Source: Actinoplanes sp. DH11 (GTDB lineage Bacteria; Actinomycetota; Actinomycetes; Mycobacteriales; Micromonosporaceae). Taken from it: a stretch of 64,000 bases of DNA. Positions within the stretch are counted from its first letter, which is position 1; every line of letters starts with the position of its first letter. The notes under the pieces were generated by a model. That model was given only the letters and a program-made list of their open reading frames with translations, searched no databases and was not told where the DNA came from. Made by a program: the position numbers and the translations under genes. Shown here one piece after another: positions 1 through 8,472 of the stretch. The stretch covers positions 171,099 to 235,098 of the forward strand of contig NZ_JAHWGU010000014.1 in assembly GCF_020873875.1 (NCBI RefSeq), written 5' to 3'.

Positions 1-1427
1 AGGTGCATCCGCAGGCCGGGCGCCGCGTTCACCTCGATCACCCCGGCCATCACCCGGTCCGGGTCGCCGGGCGGCAGCGGCGCCCCGATGTCCGGCAGCC
101 GCAGGTCGATGCCCGCGATGTCCAGGCCGACCAGCGCCGCGACCCGCTGGCAGAGCCGCGTCACATCCGGGTGCACCTGGTCGGTGACGTCCCGGCTGGT
201 GCCGCCGGTGGAAAGGTTGGCGGTGTCGCGCAGCCACACCGTCACGCCGTCGCCGGGCACGCTGCCCGGGGTGTGCCCCTGCCGCCGGAGCACCCGCTCG
301 GCGTTCTCGTCCAGGTCGATCCGGGTCAGCTCGCGGCAGTGCCCGTCGCCGCGGCGCGGGTCGGCGTTGGCCCGGGTGACCAGCTCGGTCACCGTGGCGC
401 GGCCGTCGCCGACCACGTGCGCGGCGAGGCGTTCGGCGGCGGCCACCACGTCACCGGCGACGACCAGCACCCGGTAGTCGCGCCCCCGCAGCTGCCGTTC
501 CACCACCACCTCGCCGTCTGCCTCGGCGAACGCCCGCTCCACCTCGTCCGGCGCGCTCAGGTTGAGCGCCACCCGCCGTCCCTGCCGGCCGTGCCGCGGC
601 TTGACCACCACCGGGGCGCCGAGCTCACCGAGCAGGGTCACCGCCTCGGCCGGGGTCCGGGCGGCACCGCCCGGCGGCACCGGGATGCCCGCCTCGGCCA
701 GCAGATACCGGGTGACGAACTTGTCCCCGGCGATGTCCACGCCGATCCCGCTGGTCCGGTCGGTCATCGCCGCCCAAGCCAGCCGCCGGCGGTTGCCCCA
801 GCCGAGCCGCAACAGGCTGAGGTCGTCGTAGCGTTCCACCGGGATGCCGCGGCGGCGCGCGGCCGCGATGATCGCCCGGGTGCTCGGCCCGGCCGCCTCC
901 TGCTCCGCGAGGGCGGCGAGCCCGGCGAGACGTCGCGCCAGGATCCCGTCGCGCGAACCGGCACCCAGGCGTACGGGCGCGGTCCCACCCGGCATCACGC
1001 GGCCGGCATGGACCTCGAGCACCAGGTCGATCGCGGCGTCGAGCAGTTCGCCGGGCACCCGGGACATCGGCGACTCGTCCACCGGGCACTCGACGATCAC
1101 GTCGTACACCCCGGGCTCGCCGGCCGCGACGGTCCGGCCGAAGCTGACGTCCCGGCCGATCAGCTGGGACAGTTCCAGGCACACGTGCTCGGTGACGTGA
1201 CCGAAATAGGTGCCGTTGCGCAACCGGCTGACGAACCCGCCCGGCGCGCCCGCCGCGCAGTGGTGCTCGGCGAGGCCGGGCAGCGACCGCAGCAGCCGCT
1301 CGGTGAAGCCGGTGACGTCGGTGGTCTCCAGCCCGGCCAGCCCCTCCAGACGCAGCCGGGCCAGCACCGCGGGCCGGGACAGATAGACGTTGGGGCCGCG
1401 CAGGCGGCGCAGAAACTCGATCTTCAT
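1..1427 (-). CDS. cphA: cyanophycin synthetase, 3' end beyond window
   Basis: Polymerises aspartate and arginine into cyanophycin, an ATP-dependent cytoplasmic nitrogen reserve. I translated the minus strand from the ATG at 1427; 475 codons are visible. The N-terminus MKIEFLRRLRGPNVYLSRPA matches the 'RxLRGPNxW' opening typical of CphA. An ATP-grasp domain follows (about residues 210-475) with VVVKPRHGRQGRRV and the family's EVNAAPGLRMH near the window edge. The C-terminal Mur-ligase-like half is outside the window, since family members run to roughly 870-930 aa. The ATG overlaps the cphB stop (ATGA), so the two are translationally coupled. Confidence is high; completeness cannot be judged. 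Confidence 0.93.
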   Translation of the reverse strand, partial: MKIEFLRRLRGPNVYLSRPAVLARLRLEGLAGLETTDVTGFTERLLRSLPGLAEHHCAAGAPGGFVSRLRNGTYFGHVTEHVCLELSQLIGRDVSFGRTVAAGEPGVYDVIVECPVDESPMSRVPGELLDAAIDLVLEVHAGRVMPGGTAPVRLGAGSRDGILARRLAGLAALAEQEAAGPSTRAIIAAARRRGIPVERYDDLSLLRLGWGNRRRLAWAAMTDRTSGIGVDIAGDKFVTRYLLAEAGIPVPPGGAARTPAEAVTLLGELGAPVVVKPRHGRQGRRVALNLSAPDEVERAFAEADGEVVVERQLRGRDYRVLVVAGDVVAAAERLAAHVVGDGRATVTELVTRANADPRRGDGHCRELTRIDLDENAERVLRRQGHTPGSVPGDGVTVWLRDTANLSTGGTSRDVTDQVHPDVTRLCQRVAALVGLDIAGIDLRLPDIGAPLPPGDPDRVMAGVIEVNAAPGLRMH

Positions 1428-2245
1428 GCGGCTCGTCCTCGTTCAGCGGCGGGCGTGCCGGCGACCGGTCGGCGGCCCGAGAGATGGAAGGTGTATCCGG
1501 CCGGCAGCACGTGGATGCACGCGCCGGCCAGGGCGATCGGTCCCAACGGCGGAACCTGGATGTCGGTGGCGGCGCCGGCGTCGACGACCGTGACCGTGCC
1601 ACTGCCGAGCACCTCGAAACAGTCGCCGTCGGTCAGGATCGCGGTGTCCTCGTCGATGCCGAGGCCGAGTTCGTGCGGGTAGCAGGCGACGGCGCTGAGC
1701 AGCCGGTTCAGCCTGCCCCGCTCCGCGAAGTGCTGATCGATCAGGACGCCGGGCAGGAACTCCAGGCCGGGACCGGTCCGCACGCTCGACGCGGTCACAC
1801 CGAGACCGTCGCCGCCGATGATCATCGTGGACGACATCATCGCGGCGCCGGCGCTGGTCCCGGCCAGGACCACCTCCCCGGCGGCGACCAGTTCCTGGAG
1901 CAGCGAGTCGGTCGCGGTGCCGCCGATCACGCCGGTGAGCCGGGCCTGGTCACCGCCGGTGAAGAAGACACCGGTCGCCGAGCGCAGGCACTGTTGCGCA
2001 TCGGCGGAGCAGGCCTCGACCCGGCAGCTGATACGCAGCGCCCGGACCTCCCCGGCGCCCTGCTCGGCGAAGCTCGCCAGATACTCCCGTTCGGCCGCCG
2101 CCGGCGACTCACTGGCCGTCGCGATCACCACGATCCGGGCGGCGGCGCCTCCGGCGAGCTCGACGAACCGCGCGAGCAGGCCCGGTCCGGCGGCCCCGCC
2201 CATGATCAGGAGCCGGCCGCGGTGCGGATCGTCGCTGCCTGTCAC
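1424..2245 (-). CDS. cphB: cyanophycinase
   Basis: Serine-type exopeptidase (peptidase family S51) that degrades cyanophycin to beta-Asp-Arg dipeptides in the cytoplasm. The protein has 273 aa, a normal family length. The nucleophile elbow is GTSAGAAMMS with Ser131, and FFTGGDQARL upstream is also typical of CphB. GTG start at 2245 with a GGAGGG Shine-Dalgarno just upstream. It is first in a two-gene operon with cphA (4-nt overlap), so synthesis and breakdown of the polymer are co-expressed. A possible GlnR-type box lies about 72 bp upstream of the start. Confidence 0.93.
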   Translation of the reverse strand: MTGSDDPHRGRLLIMGGAAGPGLLARFVELAGGAAARIVVIATASESPAAAEREYLASFAEQGAGEVRALRISCRVEACSADAQQCLRSATGVFFTGGDQARLTGVIGGTATDSLLQELVAAGEVVLAGTSAGAAMMSSTMIIGGDGLGVTASSVRTGPGLEFLPGVLIDQHFAERGRLNRLLSAVACYPHELGLGIDEDTAILTDGDCFEVLGSGTVTVVDAGAATDIQVPPLGPIALAGACIHVLPAGYTFHLSGRRPVAGTPAAERGRAA

Positions 2246-2316
2246 CGACCCTCCTCAGCAGTGCCCGTCACCGCGGCGGGTGGAGCCGCTGAGGGGCGAT
2301 AGCATCGAGGCTAAAC

Positions 2317-2332
2317 GGAACAAAACCGAAAC
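2317..2332. promoter_or_regulatory. possible GlnR-type box upstream of cphBA
   Basis: The 16 bp GGAAC-AAAACC-GAAAC resembles the actinobacterial GlnR site (two half-sites, roughly gTnAC and GaAAc, six bases apart). It sits in an AT-richer patch (about 2308-2370) upstream of the cyanophycin genes. The fit is partial: the first half-site has G instead of T at its second position. Nitrogen control would suit a nitrogen-reserve operon, but this is inference from one motif. Confidence 0.3.
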
Positions 2333-2460
2333 ATCTGGCTAATCAGATTTGACGGTTTTCTTCGGTTGAAGCGGAATACCCCCGGCATGCCGCACAAACC
2401 CCTTGATATCGCGTCGCCGTCTGACTCCCTTCGCGACCGGCAGCGGCGGCACCGCCCGGC

Positions 2461-4044
2461 TCACTCCGCGGCCAGCAGATGCGTCACCGTCGGCGGCCCC
2501 TCGGCCAGCCCGATCGCCCGCTCCTCCGCCTGCTCGTCCGCGCCGGTCAACCGGCCCTCGTGCTGGCGCAGGTGCTCGTCCCACGTCGCCACCAGATAGA
2601 CCTCCACGAACAGGTCCGGATCCGTGCCGTCGCGGAACAGTCCCCACCGGGCCGCGCCGGTCCGCATCCGCGAACCCCGTACGCTTCGCATCGCCTCGGT
2701 GAACCCGGCGGCGTTCTCCGGCCGCACCCGGTAGGCCGCCGACACCAGCACCGGCCCGTCGTCCAGGTGCGGCTCGAACATCAGATGCGGCTCGGCCCAG
2801 TAGACGGCCGGGTTGTGGTCCTCGTTCTCCCGGGTGTGCACCGGCCAGAGGCGTACCGTGAGCACCCCCAGGACCATCAGCACCGCGGCCGCCGCGAACG
2901 TCTCGCGGAGCCCGGCCGCCGAGGCGACCTGCCCCCACACCAGCGCGCCGAGTGCCTGCCCACCGGCGAAGACGAGCTGATAGATGGCGAGCGCGCGGGC
3001 CCGGACCCAGTTCGGCAGGTCGAGCTGCATCGCCGCGTTCATCCGGGAGACCAGCATCATCCAGGCCAGCCCGGCGGCGGCCAGGGCGGGCAGCACCGCG
3101 GCGGCGTGCGGCACGAACGCGACGACGGCGAGCGCGGCAGCGTACACCAGGCCGGTACCGACGATCATCTGGTCAATGCGCAGTAACCGGCGGGCGCGGG
3201 GCATGAGCAGCGCACCGGCGATCGCGCCGACACCGAGCGCGGTGAGCAGGACGCCGTACCCCTGCGCGCCCAGGCCCAGTTCCTGCCGCGCCACCACCGG
3301 CAGCAGGGCCCACACCACACTGCCCGGCAGCACGAACAGCAGCACCCGGCCGAGGATTCGCCGCACCACCGGTGACCAGCGCACATAGCGTCCACCGGCA
3401 CGCAGCGCCGATCCGAACCTCTCCGGTTGACCGGCGGGCGGCCGGGCCGGCCGGCGCCACCCGAGCAGCACCAGCGCGAAGATCGCGAAGGAGAGCGCGT
3501 TCAGCCCGAACACCACGGCCGACCCGAACTGCGCCACCAGCAGCCCACCCACCGCCGGACCGGCCGATCGCGCCAGGTTGGTGTTCACCGCACCCAGCGC
3601 CGACGCGCCGGGCAGCTGATCGTGCGGCACCACCTCTGGGATCACCGCCTGCCACGACGGCAACGTCAGCGCCTGACCCACCCCGAGCAGGAAGGTGAAG
3701 AGCAACAGCAGCGGCGGCGAGAGCCGGTCCAGCGCCGCGAGCGCGGTCAGGGTCACCGCCACGGCGAGAAGCCCCAGCTGTACGCCCAGAAGCAGCCGCC
3801 TCCGGTCGAGGGCATCGGCGAGCGCCCCCGACGGCAACGCGAACAGCAGCACCGGGACGGTGGTGACGGCCTGCACCAGGCTCGTCCAGGTCGCCGCGTC
3901 CGGCTCCTGGACCACCAGCCACTGTGCGCCGACGGTCTGCATCCAGGTGCCGACGTTGCTCGCGAGGACGGCGAGCCAGAGCATCCGGAAAATCGGCAGT
4001 CGCAGCGGCGCCCACGGGCCGGTGGACGGTTCGGTACGTGTCAC
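2461..4044 (-). CDS. MFS exporter with C-terminal monooxygenase-like domain
   Basis: Proton-driven efflux protein of the MFS_3 (EntS-like) group, 527 aa. Twelve hydrophobic segments fill about residues 15-410. A soluble C-terminal tail of about 100 residues (SAAYRVRPENAAGFTEAMRS onward) resembles the ferredoxin-like antibiotic-biosynthesis-monooxygenase fold that some of these transporters carry. I chose the GTG at 4044 (VTRTEPSTGPW); an in-frame extension to 4191 would overlap the HxlR gene and reads like out-of-frame sequence. It lies 40 bp downstream of the HxlR regulator on the same strand, so that regulator probably controls it. Substrate unknown. Confidence 0.85.
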   Translation of the reverse strand: MTRTEPSTGPWAPLRLPIFRMLWLAVLASNVGTWMQTVGAQWLVVQEPDAATWTSLVQAVTTVPVLLFALPSGALADALDRRRLLLGVQLGLLAVAVTLTALAALDRLSPPLLLLFTFLLGVGQALTLPSWQAVIPEVVPHDQLPGASALGAVNTNLARSAGPAVGGLLVAQFGSAVVFGLNALSFAIFALVLLGWRRPARPPAGQPERFGSALRAGGRYVRWSPVVRRILGRVLLFVLPGSVVWALLPVVARQELGLGAQGYGVLLTALGVGAIAGALLMPRARRLLRIDQMIVGTGLVYAAALAVVAFVPHAAAVLPALAAAGLAWMMLVSRMNAAMQLDLPNWVRARALAIYQLVFAGGQALGALVWGQVASAAGLRETFAAAAVLMVLGVLTVRLWPVHTRENEDHNPAVYWAEPHLMFEPHLDDGPVLVSAAYRVRPENAAGFTEAMRSVRGSRMRTGAARWGLFRDGTDPDLFVEVYLVATWDEHLRQHEGRLTGADEQAEERAIGLAEGPPTVTHLLAAE

Positions 4045-4084
4045 GGGCAGCAACCTACCCAGCGACAGCGCTGATCCCTGTCGG

Positions 4085-4573
4085 TCAGGTGCGCCGGTGT
4101 GCTCCAGGTCCCGGCTGGGGCAGCACGGCCCGCTTGCCGTCGATGTCGTGCCCGTCCGCGCAGCGCATCTCGACCCGCACCTCCGCACCACAGTCCCGGT
4201 GCACGTAGCTGAGCGGCGGCCCCTCCGGATCGGCCAGGTAGCGGTCGCCCCACTCCGCCACGGCGATCAGCACCGGGTAGAGGTCGAGTCCCTTCTCGGT
4301 CAGCCGGTACTCGTAACGCACCCGTGCGCCGGGCTCGCGGTAGGGCTCGCGGCGCAGCACGCCGTGCTCGACGAGCGCGGCCAGCCGGTTCGTCAGCACC
4401 TGGCGGGGGATCCCGGTGCGCACCCGCATGTCGTCGAACCGCCGGATGCCGCTGAAGACATCGCGCAGCACGACGACAGTCCACTTCTCGCCGAGGATCG
4501 CCATGGCGCGGGCGATCGTGCAGTTGTCGACGGACCACTCGAGCGCGGGCGGGGGTGTGAGATGTCCGACCAT
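4085..4573 (-). CDS. HxlR-family transcriptional regulator
   Basis: Winged-helix DNA-binding regulator, 162 aa from the ATG at 4573 (MVGHLTPPPAL). The HxlR core is clear: CTIARAMAILGEKWTVVVLR, then RFDDMRVRTGIPRQVLTNRL and YRLTEKGLDLYPVL. The first Cys is at about residue 18, where redox- or aldehyde-sensing members keep theirs. The C-terminus (HRDCGAEVRVEMRCADGH) adds two further Cys. It precedes the MFS gene and is divergent from a thioesterase gene 57 bp away, so it may control both. Signal unknown. Confidence 0.9.
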   Translation of the reverse strand: MVGHLTPPPALEWSVDNCTIARAMAILGEKWTVVVLRDVFSGIRRFDDMRVRTGIPRQVLTNRLAALVEHGVLRREPYREPGARVRYEYRLTEKGLDLYPVLIAVAEWGDRYLADPEGPPLSYVHRDCGAEVRVEMRCADGHDIDGKRAVLPQPGPGAHRRT

Positions 4574-4580
4574 GGAACCA

Positions 4581-4609
4581 AAGCTAGGTCTCGTTGACAG
4601 ACGCAGCAA
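4581..4609 (-). promoter_or_regulatory. candidate promoter of the hxlR-MFS operon
   Basis: On the minus strand, TTGCTG (4609-4604) and TAGCTT (4586-4581) are separated by exactly 17 bp and resemble -35/-10 elements. The -10 ends only 7 bp before the ATG at 4573, implying a nearly leaderless transcript, which is common in actinomycetes. Based on sequence only. Confidence 0.4.
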
Positions 4610-4629
4610 GCCGGTGCCAGCCTGAATCC

Positions 4630-5178
4630 ATGTCACAGACCCAGATCTCGCCGGCCTCCGCTCCCGACGCGCCCGCTCCCGGGGCGCCCCGGACCCGCAC
4701 CTTCTCGTGGTCCGACCCCGCCGAGCACGCGAGCCTGCTCGGCCGGCGCAGCGGCCTGGAACTGTTGCAGGCGATGTCCGCGGGCGACCTCCCCGCCCCG
4801 CCGATCATGCACCTGATCGGCGCCGCCGGCCTGACCGCCGAGGAGGGCAGCGTCACGATCGAGCTGGACCCGCAGGAGTTCCACTACAACCCGCTCGGCA
4901 CCGTCCACGGCGGCGTCATCTCCACCCTGCTCGACACCGCGGCGGCCTGCTCCGTGCACAGCACCCTGCCCGCCGGGGTCGGCTACACCAGCATGGACCT
5001 CAACGTGAAGTTCCTGCGCGCCGTGACCCTCGACTCCGGCCGGCTGACCTGCACCGGCGCCGTCCTTCAGCGGGGCCGCCGCACCGCCCTGGCCGAGGCC
5101 CGGCTGACCGACGCGGCGGGCCGGCTCATCGCCCACGCCACGTCGTCCTGCCTGATCTTCCCGCTGCCGACCCCCTGA
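4630..5178 (+). CDS. PaaI-family acyl-CoA thioesterase
   Basis: Hot-dog-fold thioesterase expected to hydrolyse acyl- or aryl-CoA esters, 182 aa. The hot-dog helix motif is NPLGTVHGGVISTLLDTAA, followed by SMDLNVKFLRAV and a C-terminal strand ending in ATSSCLIFPL, all standard for the PaaI/YbgC group. An Ala/Pro-rich N-terminal tail of about 25 residues precedes the domain. The ATG at 4630 begins MSQTQISPAS. It is transcribed away from the HxlR gene. Substrate cannot be assigned. Confidence 0.85.
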   Translation: MSQTQISPASAPDAPAPGAPRTRTFSWSDPAEHASLLGRRSGLELLQAMSAGDLPAPPIMHLIGAAGLTAEEGSVTIELDPQEFHYNPLGTVHGGVISTLLDTAAACSVHSTLPAGVGYTSMDLNVKFLRAVTLDSGRLTCTGAVLQRGRRTALAEARLTDAAGRLIAHATSSCLIFPLPTP

Positions 5179-5319
5179 TCGCCGGCCGCGACGACACCAC
5201 TGATCCCCGCCGCGAAGACGCCGCTGACTGCCGCCGCCAGGACACCACGCCCGCCGTGCGTCCCCGCTCCGGCGCAGAACCGGCGGCGGCCCCGGAGAGC
5301 GCCGCCGGAACTCGTACGA

Positions 5320-6636
5320 TCAGATGCCTTTGATCTCGGGGTTGAGGTCCTCGACCGCAGGGGACCAGGTCAGTGGGTCGGCGTCGACCTGCTCGCCGGA
5401 GCGGATGTCCTTGACGGAGTGGCCGTCGGCGCCCGGGAACCAGACATAGGGGATGCCCCGGCGGTCGGCGAACTGGATCTGCTTGCCGAACTTGGCGGCG
5501 GTGGGTGCGACCTCGGTGGGGATGCCGCGCTTGCGCAGGGTGGCCGCGATCCGGTCACAGGCGGTGCGCTGGTCGTCGCTGGGCAGGGCGACGACGACGC
5601 AGGTCGGCACCGAACGGGAGACGGTGAGCGCGTTCTGGCCGAAGAGCAGGCCCAGCATCCGGGAGACGCCGATGGAGATGCCGACGCCCGGGAAGCGGGT
5701 GCCGCCGACCGACGCCAGGTTCTCGTAGCGGCCGCCGGAGCAGATGGAACCGAACCGCTCGTAGCCCTGCAACTGCGTCTCGTACACCGTCCCGGTGTAG
5801 TAGTCGAGACCGCGGGCGATCTTCAGTTCGGCACGGACCAGCCCGGGCGCGTGCTCGCCGGCCGTCTCCACCACCTGAAGCAGCTCGTCCAGTCCTTCGT
5901 CGAGCAGCGGGTCGGTGACGCCGAGCGCGCGCACCCGGTCGGCGAACGAGCCGTCCGCCGCCGAGATCTCGGCCAGCCTCAGGCAGGCGGCGGCCTGCGC
6001 GTCGGTCGCCCCGGCCGTCTCGACCAGCGCGGCCGCGACCTTCTCCGGCCCGATCTTGTCGAGCTTGTCGACGGTGCGCAGCACCTGCGCCGTGTCGGCC
6101 AGGCCGAGACCGCGGTAGAACCCCTCGCACACCTTGCGGTTGTTGACCTGGATGACCGCCGCCGGGATCGGCAGTGACCGGAACGCGTCGCCGATCACCA
6201 GGGGCATCTCGGTGTCGAAGTGGAACGGCAGCGTGTCCCGGTTGACCACGTCGATGTCGGCCTGGAGGAACTCGCGGTACCGGCCCTCCTGCGGCCGCTC
6301 CCCCCGCCACACCTTCTGGATCTGGTAGCGGCGGAACGGGAACTGGAGCTTGCCGTGGTTCTCCGTGACGAACCGCGCGAACGGGACCGTCAGGTCGAAG
6401 TGCAGGCCCAGCTGGTCGTCACGCTTGGCGCCGTCCTCCTCCTCCTGGAGGCGGCGCAGCAGGTAGACCTCCTTGGACGTCTCCCCTTTGGAGAGCAGCG
6501 TCTCCAGCGGTTCGACGGCGCGGGTCTCCAGCGGGGCGAACCCGTACAGCTCGAAGGTGGAACGGATCTTGTCGAGCACGTACTGCTCGATCATGCGCTG
6601 CGACGGCAGCCATTCGGGAAAGCCGGAAATAGGCAC
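5320..6636 (-). CDS. hisS: histidyl-tRNA synthetase
   Basis: Class II aminoacyl-tRNA synthetase that charges tRNA-His. The catalytic domain contains the class II motifs (TSKEVYLLRR; FRRYQIQKVWRGERPQEGRY) and the HisRS signature ARGLDYYTGTVYE. A C-terminal anticodon-binding domain follows (about residues 335-438). I prefer the GTG at 6636 (VPISGFPEWL, 438 aa) because GGAG lies 5 nt upstream; the in-frame TTG at 6654 has no ribosome-binding site. Downstream of the metallo-hydrolase gene on the same strand (28-bp gap), an order shared with mycobacteria. Confidence 0.96.
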   Translation of the reverse strand: MPISGFPEWLPSQRMIEQYVLDKIRSTFELYGFAPLETRAVEPLETLLSKGETSKEVYLLRRLQEEEDGAKRDDQLGLHFDLTVPFARFVTENHGKLQFPFRRYQIQKVWRGERPQEGRYREFLQADIDVVNRDTLPFHFDTEMPLVIGDAFRSLPIPAAVIQVNNRKVCEGFYRGLGLADTAQVLRTVDKLDKIGPEKVAAALVETAGATDAQAAACLRLAEISAADGSFADRVRALGVTDPLLDEGLDELLQVVETAGEHAPGLVRAELKIARGLDYYTGTVYETQLQGYERFGSICSGGRYENLASVGGTRFPGVGISIGVSRMLGLLFGQNALTVSRSVPTCVVVALPSDDQRTACDRIAATLRKRGIPTEVAPTAAKFGKQIQFADRRGIPYVWFPGADGHSVKDIRSGEQVDADPLTWSPAVEDLNPEIKGI

Positions 6637-6664
6637 TGTTGCTCCGTAAGTCAAAAACCGCGGA

Positions 6665-7375
6665 TCAAAAACCGCGGCGCGGCGCCGCTGTCAGCTCCCG
6701 CAGGTACGGGTTCGACGCGCGCTCACGGCCGATGGTGGTGGCAGGTCCGTGGCCGGGCAGCACGACGGTGTCGTCGGCCAGCGGCAGGATCTTGTCCCGC
6801 AGGCTGGTCATCATCGTCGCGGTGCTGCCGCCCGGCAGGTCGGTGCGTCCGATGGATCCCGCGAAGAGCACGTCACCGGAGAAGCAGAGTTCCCCGGCGT
6901 CCGACGTGGCAGCGCCACTGGAGGCGTCCCCTGGCAGGCGGAACAGCACCGACCCGCCGGTATGGCCGGGCGCGTGGTCGACGGTCACCTCGAGGCCGGC
7001 GATGCTCAGCACCGCACCGTCGGTCAGCTCGGCGACGTCGTCGGGTTCGCTGTATTGCAGGCGGCCGCCGAAGAGCTGGTTGAGGTCGGCACTGAGACCT
7101 TTCGACGGGTCGGCCAGCATCTCCAGATCGGCGGGGTGCACATAGGCGGTGATGCCACGGGCGCCGCACACCGGCGCGACGGAGAAGGTGTGGTCCAGGT
7201 GCCCGTGTGTGAGCAGCACCGCGGCCGGATGCAACCGGTGCTGCGCCAGGACCTCGTCGAGCTGGTCGAGAACCCCGATGCCCGGATCGACGATCAGGCA
7301 CTGCTCACCCGGACCCGCGGCCACCACATAGCAATTGGTGCCGAAGGCCTCCGCCGGAAAGCCGGTGACGAGCAA
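6665..7375 (-). CDS. metallo-beta-lactamase-fold hydrolase (glyoxalase II-like)
   Basis: Zinc hydrolase of the glyoxalase-II-like group, 236 aa. The metal ligands are THGHLDHT, then DHAPGHTGGS, CFSGDVLFAGSIGRTDLPGG and VLPGHGPATTIG. The start is probably the TTG at 7375 (LLVTGFPAEAFGTN), because GGGGGA lies just upstream and the family begins at this point; a longer reading reaches 7579 but runs into the cyclophilin promoter region. It sits directly before hisS, as Rv2581c does in M. tuberculosis. Physiological substrate unproven. Confidence 0.88.
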   Translation of the reverse strand: MLVTGFPAEAFGTNCYVVAAGPGEQCLIVDPGIGVLDQLDEVLAQHRLHPAAVLLTHGHLDHTFSVAPVCGARGITAYVHPADLEMLADPSKGLSADLNQLFGGRLQYSEPDDVAELTDGAVLSIAGLEVTVDHAPGHTGGSVLFRLPGDASSGAATSDAGELCFSGDVLFAGSIGRTDLPGGSTATMMTSLRDKILPLADDTVVLPGHGPATTIGRERASNPYLRELTAAPRRGF

Positions 7376-7522
7376 GCGCCATCCCCCCAATGAGAAACAG
7401 GTGCGAATCGTAACGAGCCTAGCCGGGCGGCCGCACACCACTTTCTCAGCGGGTACCCGTACACTCTTGCGGGCGTGTGGCGTGCCGCACCCCTTGACAT
7501 ACACAGGGAAGGACAGCGTTCG

Positions 7523-8380
7523 GTGGCTCCCAGCAAGGACCGGCAGCGCAGACTCGCGCGGGCGAAATTCGACCGGCAACAGGTCCGCCGCGCCGAGCGC
7601 GTACGCCGCCGCCGCCGCATCATGGCCGGCGCCGGCACCGGCCTGGCGGTGCTACTGATCATCGCCGGTGTGGCGTGGGTCGGCGGCGCCTTCGACGGCG
7701 ACGAGACCACCACGACCGAGGCCGGTGACATCTGCCTCTGGACGCCACAGAACGCGCAGAGCAACCCCGACCTCAAGGACGTCGGCACACCGCCCACCAA
7801 GGACCTGCCGGAGACCGGCACCGAGACCATGACGATCAGCACCGACAAGGGTGACCCGATCGTGGTGGGCGTCGACGTGGAGAACGCCACGTGTGCCGCG
7901 GCCAGCTTCTCCTATCTGGCCGGCAAGAGCTTCTTCGACAACACCGTGTGCCACGAGATCACCACGGACGGTGCGCTGCGCTGCGGTGACCCCAGCGGCA
8001 CCGGCAACGGCGGCCCGACCTACAGCTTCTACGACGAGAACCTGCCGGCCGGGGCCCCCGAGCCGGCGCCCAGTGCGAGCGCGGCGCCGGCCGAGGTGAC
8101 GTACCCGAAGGGCACGGTTGCCATGTTCGGCAACCCCCCGGGCAGCAACAGCAGTCAATTCCTCATCTTCTTCAAAGACTTCACACAGGCCGACCCGCGA
8201 TACTCGGTCGTCGGCCAGGTCACCGGTGGCCTGAGCACCCTGGACAAGATCGGCAAGATCGCCACGGTGGAGAACAGCGCCGGCGACAAGGTCACTCCGA
8301 AGGAGAAGATCACCATCAAGACTCTGACCGTCGGTGCGGCCGCGGCTGCGGCTCCTTCGGCAAGCGCGGCGCAGTCATGA
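7523..8380 (+). CDS. membrane-anchored cyclophilin-type isomerase, altered active site
   Basis: Cyclophilin-fold protein (proline cis-trans isomerase family), 285 aa from the GTG at 7523 with GAAGGA upstream. Basic cytoplasmic N-terminus (KDRQRRLARAKF), one membrane segment at about residues 34-55, then an extracytoplasmic cyclophilin domain (about 100-280) with GNPPGSNSSQFLIFFKD. At the place where cyclophilins have the catalytic Arg (FHRxI) this protein reads CHEIT: Arg is replaced by Glu145. Cys143 and Cys154 are conserved in the next gene and could form a disulfide. It is paired with a paralogue that keeps the Arg, so this copy may be a chaperone or binding protein with little catalysis. 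Confidence 0.88.
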   Translation: MAPSKDRQRRLARAKFDRQQVRRAERVRRRRRIMAGAGTGLAVLLIIAGVAWVGGAFDGDETTTTEAGDICLWTPQNAQSNPDLKDVGTPPTKDLPETGTETMTISTDKGDPIVVGVDVENATCAAASFSYLAGKSFFDNTVCHEITTDGALRCGDPSGTGNGGPTYSFYDENLPAGAPEPAPSASAAPAEVTYPKGTVAMFGNPPGSNSSQFLIFFKDFTQADPRYSVVGQVTGGLSTLDKIGKIATVENSAGDKVTPKEKITIKTLTVGAAAAAAPSASAAQS

Positions 8381-8472
8381 GCGCCCGGGACGAGAAGGGC
8401 GCAGTCGTGAGTTCAGAGGACGAGAGCGGGCCCGTGAGCGCTCAGGACGAGACCAGCAGCAGGAGGGACGAC

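Noticed and set aside
3..1682. 559-codon open frame on the plus strand
   Set aside because: It lies opposite cphA and cphB. Its residues are Arg/His/Pro/Gly-rich with no domain, as expected from the complement of high-GC coding DNA.
6637..6654. TTG start of hisS at 6654
   Set aside because: No ribosome-binding site. GGAG is placed correctly for the GTG at 6636, and the protein then begins as HisRS does.
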